Assembly: GCA_945957365.1 (NCBI GenBank) | Contig: CAMFKI010000020.1 | Location: 1 to 64,000 of the forward strand | DNA: 64,000 bases | Direction of reading: 5' to 3' | Origin: an uncultured Alphaproteobacteria bacterium | GTDB lineage: Bacteria > Pseudomonadota > Alphaproteobacteria > Rhizobiales > Aestuariivirgaceae | Shown: positions 17,315-24,308 of the stretch, one piece after another | Position numbering within the stretch: the first letter of the stretch is position 1 | Layout: each line of letters begins with the position of its first letter | Translations under genes and position numbers: made by a program | Notes under the pieces: model-generated | Told to the model about the DNA's origin: nothing | Database searches by the model: none | The model's input: only the letters and a program-made list of their open reading frames with translations

Positions 17315-17491
17315 TTAAGCAGGTTGGTCATCGAGAGGCGCACCTATGTCTTCGTGGTACGCGGAGAAGAGCACCGCTCCCAACCACGTCGCCTGCTCGT
17401 GAGACAGAACGATCTCAAGGCGACCTCCCTCCCCTGATCCCGCGTTGAACACGATCTTCTGCCCCGAAGGTGGGGGGATGACCGCTCTCAT
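17315..17491 (-). CDS. small phage protein, unknown
   Basis: A 58-residue product starting at the ATG at 17491, convergent with the HEPN-like gene and ending two bases from its stop. It has a compact beta-alpha pattern (QKIVFNAGSGEGGRLEIVLS, then HEQATWLGAVLFSAYHE). No known family is recognised. It follows the next gene on the same strand and may share its transcript. Confidence 0.45.
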   Translation of the reverse strand: MRAVIPPPSGQKIVFNAGSGEGGRLEIVLSHEQATWLGAVLFSAYHEDIGAPLDDQPA

Positions 17492-17519
17492 GCTGCACGC
17501 GTGAACGACGGCCATGCGG

Positions 17520-17735
17520 CTAGATCGACCGCACCAGCGCGTTCCAGTCCTTGCCGAAGGACCAGGTGCCAGCTCCATACTTGAAGGTGGCATACTCCTC
17601 GGCTCGCGCCTTGGCCTCCGGGCCTTCGAACACAGCGGTGAAGATATCGCCTTCCTGTTCCGCTACAGCGTAGCAGGTCCAGCTTTGGGGATCGCCCTTG
17701 ACCGGCGCCACTTCGATCCATTTGAACTGGGACAT
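17520..17735 (-). CDS. small phage protein, unknown
   Basis: A 71-residue protein (FKWIEVAPVKGDPQSWTCYA ... GTWSFGKDWNALVRSI). AGGAGAAGAA precedes the ATG at 17735, a strong ribosome binding site, so it is very likely translated. It appears to be one small alpha-beta domain with no recognised family. It points away from the repressor-controlled promoter at 17870-17898. Confidence 0.5.
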   Translation of the reverse strand: MSQFKWIEVAPVKGDPQSWTCYAVAEQEGDIFTAVFEGPEAKARAEEYATFKYGAGTWSFGKDWNALVRSI

Positions 17736-17804
17736 TTCTTCTCCTGCTTTATGAGCGGGGGTTCGGGATTACAATTCACTACATCGATAATGGGTCCGAG
17801 GCGT

Positions 17805-17830
17805 GGCTCCGGGAAACCGGGGCCTTTTCT
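17805..17830 (+). terminator. rho-independent terminator
   Basis: An 8-bp stem (17805-17812 with 17817-17824, one G-T pair) with a GAAA tetraloop is followed by TTTTCT. It lies just before the repressor-type operators at 17846. It would stop plus-strand transcription coming from the repressor operon and insulate the downstream promoter. Confidence 0.65.
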
Positions 17831-17845
17831 TCATTTAGCACGGAT

Positions 17846-17898
17846 GCGGTATCTTGCCCGCTTTTTTTATTGACGCGGTAAGTTACCCGCATTACAGT
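17846..17898 (+). promoter_or_regulatory. second repressor-controlled promoter with two operators
   Basis: Operators GCGGTATCTTGCCCGC (17846-17861) and GCGGTAAGTTACCCGC (17875-17890) match those at the CI/Cro region. The second lies between a -35 TTGACG (17870-17875) and a -10 TACAGT (17893-17898) spaced 17 bp apart. The genes from 17925 rightwards, perhaps up to excisionase and integrase, should therefore be switched on when the repressor is cleaved, much as PL controls the lambda left operon. Confidence 0.75.
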
Positions 17899-17924
17899 CA
17901 CCTCCATCACCAACGGAGGCACCT

Positions 17925-18194
17925 GTGTTCATCATTCCCACGCTCAAGATTGCCCGAGCAGCCGGCCAGGATGCCGGCAACCGCTCGATGCTCACCGCCG
18001 GCCGCACTTCGTGGAACCAGGACGACTGGAACGCCGCGGCCGATACCACGGAACAGCTCCTGGCCTGCACCTGCCCTGACTGCGGCGGCAGCACCCGGAA
18101 TGCACTTCCGCAGGATCCATCGAGGAAATCCTACCAGCCCGGCTGCGTCACCTGTGGCGGCATCGGCCTGAACCGTCACGTGGAGGCCGCGTGA
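17925..18194 (+). CDS. small cysteine-rich phage protein
   Basis: An 89-residue protein from a GTG start with a CGGAGG site upstream. Two CxxC pairs (CTCPDCGG and GCVTCGG, about residues 49-80) suggest a zinc ribbon. It is the first gene after the repressor-controlled promoter and overlaps the next gene. The family is unknown. Early-left small zinc proteins in phages often act against host functions, but no evidence here selects one. Confidence 0.6.
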   Translation: MFIIPTLKIARAAGQDAGNRSMLTAGRTSWNQDDWNAAADTTEQLLACTCPDCGGSTRNALPQDPSRKSYQPGCVTCGGIGLNRHVEAA

Positions 18195-18571
18195 TGGCCT
18201 TCTCCCTCAACGTTCCGTACACCCTGCCGCTGATGGCCAACGTCGGCCGCGACCCGGCATACGGCACCATCAAGCGCGGCTTCGTCGCCGAGTTCGATTG
18301 TACTCTCAACGTCGAATATTCCGATGCTGACGACTGGGAAGTCATCTCCGTCACGGTCGAGCAGACCCGCTGGAACGAAGAGTTTTCCATCAGCGAAAAG
18401 TCCGATCCCCAGATGTGGAAGATCATCGACCGCTCGATGACCTACGACTGGAAGGACGTCTCCGACAGGGTCATCGAGATGATCCGCGCCGACATTTCCG
18501 ACCGCAAGGATGACGTCGGAGACCAACGCTACGAAGAGATGCGCGACCGCGACATGGAGATGGGGCGCTGA
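18194..18571 (+). CDS. phage hypothetical protein
   Basis: A 125-residue protein whose ATG overlaps the preceding stop. The first part is beta-rich (FVAEFDCTLNVEYSDADDWE), and the C-terminus is highly charged (DVGDQRYEEMRDRDMEMGR), which fits a helix. No family is recognised. Overlaps on both sides show it belongs to the repressor-controlled operon. Confidence 0.55.
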   Translation: MAFSLNVPYTLPLMANVGRDPAYGTIKRGFVAEFDCTLNVEYSDADDWEVISVTVEQTRWNEEFSISEKSDPQMWKIIDRSMTYDWKDVSDRVIEMIRADISDRKDDVGDQRYEEMRDRDMEMGR

Positions 18572-18753
18572 TGGCACGGCCTCCCAAGTATCCGTGGCGC
18601 ACAATGGCAGTGGGAGAAAACTTCCTCGCCCTCGGAGCGAAGCAGAATGACCTTTGCAACACGGCGCGCATTTATCACCGACCTAAGCGTTTCACGACGC
18701 GAAAGGTCTTTGTGAATGGCGCATTTGCCATCCGTGTACGGAGGACCGCATGA
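18571..18753 (+). CDS. small basic phage protein
   Basis: A 60-residue strongly basic protein with an ATGA overlap to the gene before. It has a RPPKYPWRTMAVGENF start and an RPKRFTTRKVFVNG core ending in RVRRTA. The pattern suggests nucleic-acid binding, but no family is recognised. It is translationally coupled within the operon. Confidence 0.5.
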   Translation: MARPPKYPWRTMAVGENFLALGAKQNDLCNTARIYHRPKRFTTRKVFVNGAFAIRVRRTA

Positions 18754-18839
18754 TCCTTGCCCTTGAGGTCGTCGCAGCCCTGCTCGTGCTGGCATTCGCC
18801 TTGGCCTGCATCCTCACCCTTTTGCTCTGGGAAGACTGA
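18750..18839 (+). CDS. 29-residue membrane micro-protein
   Basis: A 30-codon frame overlapping the previous stop by four bases, with GGAGG nearby. Almost the whole product is one hydrophobic helix (VVAALLVLAFALACILTLLL) with an acidic end (WED). It looks like a small single-span inner-membrane protein, possibly an inhibitor or holin-like toxin. Confidence 0.5.
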   Translation: MILALEVVAALLVLAFALACILTLLLWED

Positions 18840-18841
18840 CC

Positions 18842-19069
18842 ATGGACCTTCCTGAATTCCATCCCCGCATGCAGCGGGTATCCGGCGCCTCGGCGGAACC
18901 GCGGCACAGTTTGCAAACACACAGTGTTCCGAAAAGGCCGGTGGGTGCCCCCGCGACTTCCACGCCCACCGGCCGCCATTCGGGGGTGATCGTCATCGAA
19001 GCACTTACTGTCGTGCTCGGTCTCGGCATCTTCGGTGCCATCGCCTGGTTCTTCCTGGCGATTTCATGA
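18842..19069 (+). CDS. small membrane protein, unknown
   Basis: A 75-residue protein with a polar proline-rich N-terminal half and one transmembrane helix at about residues 49-72 (VIVIEALTVVLGLGIFGAIA). It starts two bases after the micro-protein stop, in the same operon. Together with its neighbour it makes a pair of tiny single-span proteins. Function unknown. Confidence 0.5.
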   Translation: MDLPEFHPRMQRVSGASAEPRHSLQTHSVPKRPVGAPATSTPTGRHSGVIVIEALTVVLGLGIFGAIAWFFLAIS

Positions 19070-19152
19070 ACGCCACTCCGAGCGCTTCGAGCAGCAGTGC
19101 GGCTGACGCAGCAGGGTAGGTCTACGCCCTGCATTTCAACAGGAATTTTGAA

Positions 19153-19539
19153 ATGACTGATACGCCCATGCCTCTTGACGTCGCGGCTGCCACGTTTTTC
19201 CCAGCGGGCGGTGTCACCGTCGATATGCTGCGCGCTGCCATCCGCAAGGGCGAGTTGACTTGCGAGCGGATCGGGCGGTCATATTTCGTCACCCCGGCAG
19301 ACGTCCGGGAATGGAGGCACAAATGCCGCGCAAGAGGCTCCCGGCCAGGCTCAGGATCAGGGAACGTGATGGCAGAGAACCCCGCTGGGTCATTGTCGAT
19401 GGAAGAACGGAAATCGACACAGGCTGCGGCCCTGGCGACTATAAGATCGCTACGGAAAAGCTCGGGGAACACATCAACCGCACCACGAAAATCGACACAT
19501 CGAAAAGAAACCCCGCTCAAATTAGTTGTTCCGACGTGA
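19153..19539 (+). CDS. excisionase-like helix-turn-helix protein
   Basis: The N-terminal 60 residues match the MerR/Xis-like HTH_17 pattern: VDMLRAAIRKGELTCERIGR then YFVTPADVREW. Such proteins direct the integrase towards excision. It begins after GGAATTTTGAA and overlaps the integrase start at 19323 by more than 200 bases in another frame, so its last 70 residues (basic, serine/threonine-rich) may not be conserved. Its position before the integrase fits Xis. Confidence 0.7.
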   Translation: MTDTPMPLDVAAATFFPAGGVTVDMLRAAIRKGELTCERIGRSYFVTPADVREWRHKCRARGSRPGSGSGNVMAENPAGSLSMEERKSTQAAALATIRSLRKSSGNTSTAPRKSTHRKETPLKLVVPT

Positions 19540-20414
19540 TCGCCCTGTACCTGAAGCACAAGCCGGAAGCGCCGGGGTGTTATCACGGCACCCCTCTGGT
19601 CGAGTTCTGGGGCCTCAAGACCCTGGCCGAGGTCAACGGACAGAATTGTCGCGCCTATGCCGAGGAACGTGGGCGGAAGGTGTCGCAGTCCACCGTGCGA
19701 AGGGAGCTGGGCACATTTCGGGCCGCCATCAAGTTCTGGCATGTCGAAAGCCCGTTGAACGCTGTTCCTGCCGTCTGGAAGCCGGAAGAGGGCGCGCGTC
19801 GAGAGCGTGTGCTGACGAGACAGGAAGCCGCCCAGCTGCTGCGCGCGGCCCGTCGTTTGGGACTTGGCTATGTCGCCCGGTTCATCCTGCTCGGCCTCTA
19901 CACCGGGACCCGGCACGCGGCCATTCTGGCGCTGCGCTGGTATCCGTCGCCCGACGCTGGGTGGCTCGACGCCGAGGCCGGTATCATCTATCGCGCGGGC
20001 ACTGACGAGAAGCAGACCAGGAAGCGCAAGCCGCCGGCGAGGATGCCAGACCGGCTCTTGGCCCATGTGCGCCGCTGGGCCTCCCTGGACCTCGCGCAAG
20101 GGCCGCAGATGGCCGTCATCCGGTACAAGGGCCACCCGATCACCAGGCAACAGCGGGGGTGGGATGCTTGCGTGGTAGAGGCCGGTCTTGGCCGCTATGT
20201 GCGCCGGAAGGACGGAAGCGAGATACTGGAGACAGATGTAACGCCTCACGTCCTGAAGCATAGCGCCGCCACCTGGCTGCTGCGCGCCGGAATGGATCTG
20301 TGGGACGTGGCGGGCCTTACCGGCACCAGCACAAAAACGCTCGAGAATGTCTATGGGCATCACAGCCCGGAGTTTCAGAAATCGACGGCAAAGGCATTCC
20401 GGAAGCATGCGTAA
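19323..20414 (+). CDS. int: tyrosine recombinase integrase
   Basis: A 363-residue phage integrase starting at the ATG at 19323. The N-terminal part binds arm sites. The catalytic domain shows TGTRHAA with R197, then HVLKH with H309 and Lys312 in place of the usual second arginine, and VYGHH with the probable nucleophile Y344. It lies 60 bp from the tRNA-Val 3' end and would recombine the 52-bp core in that tRNA. The lysine also occurs in related alphaproteobacterial integrases as I recall them, so it need not mean loss of activity. Confidence 0.88.
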   Translation: MPRKRLPARLRIRERDGREPRWVIVDGRTEIDTGCGPGDYKIATEKLGEHINRTTKIDTSKRNPAQISCSDVIALYLKHKPEAPGCYHGTPLVEFWGLKTLAEVNGQNCRAYAEERGRKVSQSTVRRELGTFRAAIKFWHVESPLNAVPAVWKPEEGARRERVLTRQEAAQLLRAARRLGLGYVARFILLGLYTGTRHAAILALRWYPSPDAGWLDAEAGIIYRAGTDEKQTRKRKPPARMPDRLLAHVRRWASLDLAQGPQMAVIRYKGHPITRQQRGWDACVVEAGLGRYVRRKDGSEILETDVTPHVLKHSAATWLLRAGMDLWDVAGLTGTSTKTLENVYGHHSPEFQKSTAKAFRKHA

Positions 20415-20474
20415 CGCGGGCAATGCCGGGCAAGAAATGGAGAACGAATTTGGGCAGTATTGATTTTCTTGAAG

Positions 20475-20526
20475 AAAATGGTGGGTGGTACAGGGATCGA
20501 ACCTGTGACCCCTACCATGTCAAGGT
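20475..20526 (-). repeat. 52-bp attachment core in tRNA-Val 3' half
   Basis: The 3' half of the tRNA-Val gene plus four downstream bases is repeated exactly, in opposite orientation, at 229-280. Here it belongs to the intact tRNA gene. It begins in the anticodon arm, a usual crossover region for tyrosine integrases, and lies beside the int gene, so it is the natural integration site. Confidence 0.85.
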
Positions 20527-20553
20527 AGTGCTCTACCGCTGAGCTAACCACCC
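20479..20553 (-). tRNA. tRNA-Val (GAC)
   Basis: A complete cloverleaf: acceptor GGGTGGT with ACCACCC, D arm GCTC...GAGC, anticodon stem CTACC/GGTAG around a TTGACAT loop with anticodon GAC, T arm ACAGG-TTCGATC-CCTGT, discriminator A and encoded CCA. It is 75 nt. Its 3' end faces the prophage and is restored by the phage att core. It serves GUC codons. Confidence 0.95.
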
Positions 20554-20612
20554 ACGATCGACGCGGTGGCGAGGCTATAGCGGGGCTGGCGCAGCGGCGC
20601 AACCCCCAAAAC

Positions 20613-20972
20613 TCATGCCGCCATCAGGCGTTCGACTTCGTTCACCAGGTCGCGCAGGTGGAACGGCTTGGACAGCACCTTGGCGTCCTTGGGCGCCCGC
20701 GAATCGGGGTGCAGGGCCACGGCGGCGAAGCCGGTGATGAACATGATCTTGAGCGAGGGATCGAGTTCCGCGGCGCGCCGGGCGAGCTCGATCCCGTCCA
20801 TCTCCGGCATCACGATGTCGGTGAGCAGCAGGTCGAAGCTACTGTGCTTGATCTCCTCGAAGGCGCTCATGCCTTCCCCGAAGCTAGTCACCTCATGGCC
20901 CGCCTTCTGCAGCGCCTTCACCAGGAAGTTCCGCATGTCGTCATCGTCTTCGGCGAGGAGAATTCTGGCCAT
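20613..20972 (-). CDS. cpdR: single-domain response regulator, CpdR
   Basis: A 119-residue receiver domain starting at MARILLAEDDDD (ATG at 20972; upstream in-frame codons are probably not used). The acidic pair D9-D10, the phosphoacceptor Asp in LLTDIVMPEMDG, the Thr in MFITGFA and the Lys in LSKPF are all present. There is no output domain. Length and sequence fit CpdR, which when unphosphorylated brings ClpXP to CtrA and other cell-cycle substrates and is phosphorylated through CckA-ChpT. It is the first host gene after the tRNA. Confidence 0.85.
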   Translation of the reverse strand: MARILLAEDDDDMRNFLVKALQKAGHEVTSFGEGMSAFEEIKHSSFDLLLTDIVMPEMDGIELARRAAELDPSLKIMFITGFAAVALHPDSRAPKDAKVLSKPFHLRDLVNEVERLMAA

Positions 20973-21136
20973 CGTCTTCATTGTCATCGTCGCAATCGTC
21001 CTGAACCCGGGGGGCGTCACCATCGCGGCGCCATTTTATTCTTGTAGGCCTGTGGCGGTAAACGGTGAATGAAGCCTTGCCGCCCCCGGCGCACCTTGCA
21101 AAGATGGGGGTTCACCGCCACCCGAGACGAGACGGA

Positions 21137-22021
21137 ATGCCGGACGCCCCCCTCCCCTTCGAAATCCTGCCGCCTGCCGAATGGACAGCCCCCGCGGTGT
21201 TCAACTCCCCCCACAGCGGCCGTGACTTCCCGGAGGACTTCCTGCGCCAGGCGCGCCTGTCGCGGCACACCCTGCGGAAATCGGAGGATTGCTACGTCGA
21301 CGAGCTCTTCCTGTCCTGCGTCAGCCATGGCGCTCCGATGCTGCGCGCCCGGGTGCCGCGGAGCTATGTCGATCTCAACCGCGAGCCCTATGAACTGGAC
21401 CCCCGGATGTTCTCGGGCGACTTGCCGGGATACGCCAATACCAGCTCGCCGCGCGTCGCCGGCGGCCTTGGAACCATTCCGCGCATCGTCTCCGAGGGCG
21501 AGGAAATCTATCGCGGCCGCATCGACTTCGCCGAGGCGCGCAAGCGCATCGAGCAGGTCTATCTGCCCTATCACCGCACCCTCACCGCCCTCACCAACGC
21601 GGTGCTGGCCAAGGTGGGCGAGGTGCTGCTGATCGACTGCCATTCGATGCCCGCCAGCGCCAGTGCCCACGTGGCGCCGCAGGTGCCGGGTGGCGCCGAC
21701 GTTGTTCTGGGCGACCGTTTCGGGGCCTCCTGCGCCGAGGACATTTCGGGCTTCGTCGAGGATGCGCTGCGCGGCCACGGGCTGCGGGTGCTGCGCAACA
21801 AGCCATATGCCGGGGGCTTCATCACCCAGAATCACGGCTCGCCGCACCGCGGCCAGCATGCCCTGCAGATCGAGATCAACCGCAGCCTCTACATGAACGA
21901 AACGACGCTGGAAAAAACCGCCGGTTTCAATGACGTCCGGGCCATCCTCGACCAGCTGGCAGCCGCCCTTCTCCCCTATCTCGAGGAGCGCTTCTCGCCG
22001 CAGAAGCTGGCCGCCGAATAG
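21137..22021 (+). CDS. N-formylglutamate amidohydrolase family protein
   Basis: About 294 residues from the ATG at 21137; a GTG at 21065 would add 24 unconserved residues. It has the family's zinc and substrate motifs: FNSPHSGRDFP, VPRSYVDLNREP, LIDCHSMP and ITQNHGSPHRGQHALQIEIN. Members hydrolyse N-formyl-L-glutamate in histidine degradation or act on related N-acyl amino acids. It is followed by hisN, a pairing I recall from rhizobial genomes; no hut genes are nearby, so the substrate remains open. Confidence 0.85.
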   Translation: MPDAPLPFEILPPAEWTAPAVFNSPHSGRDFPEDFLRQARLSRHTLRKSEDCYVDELFLSCVSHGAPMLRARVPRSYVDLNREPYELDPRMFSGDLPGYANTSSPRVAGGLGTIPRIVSEGEEIYRGRIDFAEARKRIEQVYLPYHRTLTALTNAVLAKVGEVLLIDCHSMPASASAHVAPQVPGGADVVLGDRFGASCAEDISGFVEDALRGHGLRVLRNKPYAGGFITQNHGSPHRGQHALQIEINRSLYMNETTLEKTAGFNDVRAILDQLAAALLPYLEERFSPQKLAAE

Positions 22022-22082
22022 CGCTCAAAGTCGAGCCATGTCCAAAACTGCGGGAGCGAGGCTCAACCGCATGTCCCAAAAA

Positions 22083-22116
22083 GAAAAAAGGGCCGATACA
22101 CCAAGGTGACCGGCCC
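22083..22116 (-). terminator. terminator of the candidate small RNA
   Basis: On the minus strand, GGGCCG...CGGCCC (22090-22116) with extra pairing in CACC/GGTG forms a strong hairpin followed by TTTTTTCTTTTT. It ends the small RNA and has no protein gene directly upstream on that strand. Confidence 0.85.
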
Positions 22117-22185
22117 AAGTCTAGGGAGGAAACGCCCAAGAAGGGCTGCGAGACATCGCTGTCTCGCGAGGCCGATATGGCAGTG
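22083..22185 (-). ncRNA. candidate suhB/mmgR-type small RNA
   Basis: On the minus strand, a perfect hairpin GCGAGACA-GCGA-TGTCTCGC (22148-22167) is followed by an unpaired pyrimidine-rich TTTCCTCCCTAGACTTG, then a terminator hairpin and T run. The CCTCCCT single strand followed by a GGGCCGGTCAC terminator stem is what I recall of the suhB (mmgR, alpha-r8) RNA family of rhizobia. It stands upstream of a suhB-like gene, divergently. The 5' end is estimated. Confidence 0.65.
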
Positions 22186-22423
22186 CGAAAAGGCTGAATC
22201 AAGAGGCCGCCCGGTGAAATGTTGCACAACGGCCCAAAAACGCGCCAGGCGACGCTGAAGGAACGCGCAGAAAGGCTTGAAATCCCTCGTCATTTCCATC
22301 GGATCACAACGCAAGCCATGCACCTCCCGCATAGCGCCGGGCCTTTGCTGCAATGCAACATACGCTGTCTCTGGGCTTGAGGGCGCGTCCCTGCTCACCT
22401 AGGAAGGATCGAGCATTGGGGGA

Positions 22424-23221
22424 ATGACGATGACAACGCCTGACTGGGCCGAACTGACGCGCTTTGCGATCACCCTGGCCGAGGCCTCGGCCGCCGCCAT
22501 CCTTCCCTATTTCCGACAGAACGCCGCAATCGACGTCAAGGAAGGTCCTGTGTGGGATCCCGTCACCGAGGGCGACCGGGCGGGCGAGCGGGCGATCCGC
22601 CAGTTGATCGAGGCGCATTACCCCGATCACGGCATCCTTGGCGAGGAGTACGGCCTCAAGGAGGGCCGCTCGGCCTTCACCTGGGTGCTGGACCCCGTGG
22701 ACGGCACCCGCGCCTTCGTCAGCGGCATTCCGACCTGGGCCACCCTCATCGGGCTGAGCTTCGAGGGCCGGCCGTCCGTCGGGCTGATGAACCAGCCGGT
22801 GGTGGGCGACATGTTCTACGGCAATCCCGCAGGCGCCTGGCACGACTATCGCGGCGTCACCTCTGCCATCACCACCCGCCGCGGCGTGCCGCTGTCGCGC
22901 GCGACGCTCGGCACCACCGCGCCCGAACTCTACCGCAGCGATGACGACCAGAGCCGTTTCCAGCGGCTCAGGTCCAAGGCGCAGCTCACCCGCTATGGGG
23001 GGGATTCCTATTTCTTCTGCCTGGTGGCGGCGGGCCACATGGACATCGCCATGGATTGCGGCCTCCAGACCTATGACATCGCGCCCCTGCTGCCCATCGT
23101 CACCGGCGCGGGCGGCGTGGCGGCGGAATGGACGGGCGGCGATCTCTCGCGCGGCGGCAACGTCATCACCGCCGGCAGCCCGGCGCTCCTCGACGAGGCC
23201 ATGGCCATCATGGCCCACTGA
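22424..23221 (+). CDS. hisN: histidinol-phosphatase, inositol monophosphatase family
   Basis: A 265-residue IMPase-fold enzyme. The metal-binding motifs are GEE at residues 73-75, DPVDGT at 90-95, and the C-terminal YDIAPLLPIVTGAGG. Overall sequence is closest to the HisN type of histidinol-phosphatase that completes histidine synthesis in actinobacteria and many alphaproteobacteria, although inositol-phosphatase activity cannot be excluded. It follows the N-formylglutamate amidohydrolase gene after a 400-bp gap holding the candidate small RNA. Confidence 0.85.
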   Translation: MTMTTPDWAELTRFAITLAEASAAAILPYFRQNAAIDVKEGPVWDPVTEGDRAGERAIRQLIEAHYPDHGILGEEYGLKEGRSAFTWVLDPVDGTRAFVSGIPTWATLIGLSFEGRPSVGLMNQPVVGDMFYGNPAGAWHDYRGVTSAITTRRGVPLSRATLGTTAPELYRSDDDQSRFQRLRSKAQLTRYGGDSYFFCLVAAGHMDIAMDCGLQTYDIAPLLPIVTGAGGVAAEWTGGDLSRGGNVITAGSPALLDEAMAIMAH

Positions 23222-23228
23222 AAACGAA

Positions 23229-23252
23229 ATGGCCGGGGCAAGGCCCGGCCAT
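23229..23252. terminator. bidirectional hairpin between hisN and the secreted-protein gene
   Basis: A perfect 9-bp stem ATGGCCGGG/CCCGGCCAT with a six-base loop lies between two convergent genes. A T run is short on either side. It can serve hisN and the opposing gene. Confidence 0.6.
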
Positions 23253-23293
23253 TTGCGTAAATCGTGTTTCCGGCAGGCGGCCGGAAGGATTTG

Positions 23294-23563
23294 CTACATC
23301 GCCAGCTTGAGGCACTTGCCGGCCGCCATCGCGGCGGGGCGGGCTGCCGACATCGGCACCTGGCCCGACGACACGAGCGCCTTGGTCGTGGCCGTCACCA
23401 GCGCCTTGAGGTCGGCCGAGGGCTTCACCTGCGGCATGGCGGTGTTGAAGATCTTCTGGCCGTTGGCGTCGAGGCCAGCCGCGCAGCTGGTGGCTTCGGC
23501 AGCGCCGGCGAAGGCCGGGGCGGCGCTGAGGGCGAGAAGGGCGATGGCAGTGACGATGCGCAT
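23294..23563 (-). CDS. small secreted protein, unknown
   Basis: An 89-residue protein with a clear signal peptide (MRIVTAIALLALSAAPAFAG, cleavage near residue 20). The mature part is about 69 residues, alanine-rich, with two cysteines (SCAAGL and GKCLKL) that may form a disulfide bond in the periplasm. No family is recognised. It is monocistronic and convergent with hisN. Confidence 0.6.
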   Translation of the reverse strand: MRIVTAIALLALSAAPAFAGAAEATSCAAGLDANGQKIFNTAMPQVKPSADLKALVTATTKALVSSGQVPMSAARPAAMAAGKCLKLAM

Positions 23564-23688
23564 GGAAATGTCCTTTCAAGATGCGGTCCGCAAAACCTCT
23601 AGCGGGGCGTGCGGAAATGGGAATCCGTAGTTACGCGGGGGGGCGCGCGGCGAACGCGGCAAGGCCGCCCGGGGGCGGCCTCGTCCGG

Positions 23689-24105
23689 TCAGTCGTCGCG
23701 GTAGACCCGCTCGCGCCGCTCGTGGCGTTCCTGCGCCTCGATCGACAGCGTCGCGATGGGGCGGGCGTCGAGCCGCTTCAGGCTGATCGGCTCGCCGGTC
23801 TCCTCGCAATAGCCGTAGGAACCGTCCTCGATGCGCTTCAAGGCTGCGTCGATCTTGGAGATCAGCTTGCGCTGCCGGTCGCGGGTGCGCAGTTCCAGCG
23901 AACGGTCGGTCTCGGAGGAAGCGCGATCGGCCAGGTCCGGCAGCACGTGATTTTCGTCCTGCAGGTGGGCGATGGTTTCCTTGCTTTCCTTGAGGATTTC
24001 TTCCTTCCAAGCGAGCAGCTTTGCCCGGAAGTATTCGCGCTGCCGTTCGTTCATGAACGGCTCGTCGTCACTGGGTTTGTAGGCTTCGTCGACTTCTGCA
24101 GCCAT
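23689..24105 (-). CDS. dksA: DksA-family RNA polymerase factor without zinc cysteines
   Basis: A 138-residue DksA starting at MAAEVDEAYK (ATG 24105). The coiled-coil tip motif is intact: D57, D60 and A62 in DLADRA, the residues that act in the polymerase secondary channel with ppGpp. The zinc-finger fold remains (GYCEETGEP...RLDARP), but three of the four cysteine positions are T103, S121 and A124; only C100 is left. Like DksA2-type proteins it should work without zinc. It mediates the stringent response. It is divergent from the MoxR gene. Confidence 0.9.
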   Translation of the reverse strand: MAAEVDEAYKPSDDEPFMNERQREYFRAKLLAWKEEILKESKETIAHLQDENHVLPDLADRASSETDRSLELRTRDRQRKLISKIDAALKRIEDGSYGYCEETGEPISLKRLDARPIATLSIEAQERHERRERVYRDD

Positions 24106-24308
24106 TTCGAACTCTCTGTGAACCCCTGCTTGGCGGCGGCTTATAGCGGCAGCACCGGCCTTCCACAATAGCCGGGTTGCGCTTTGGAAGGGCCGTCCAC
24201 AACCCAGCTATCGCCATGATTCTGCAACGCTTTCATGACATTTGCCAGAAAGGTTCAGGAATGCAACAAAGGCCCGGGGCGGGCGGAACGGGAAGGACCT
24301 GGCAAACC

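Larger units (their letters stand above)
229..20553. mobile_element. defective lambda-like prophage at tRNA-Val(GAC)
   Basis: The element has integrase, excisionase-like gene, CI/Cro-type switch, replication and recombination genes, terS and a broken terL. Capsid, portal, tail and most lysis genes are absent, so it cannot make virions alone. The right boundary is the intact tRNA-Val gene. The left boundary is uncertain: a 52-bp copy of the tRNA 3' half is at 229-280 but inverted, and recognisable phage sequence begins only near 1414. The stretch between (281-1414) carries a serine-recombinase remnant that may belong to another element. Confidence 0.85.
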
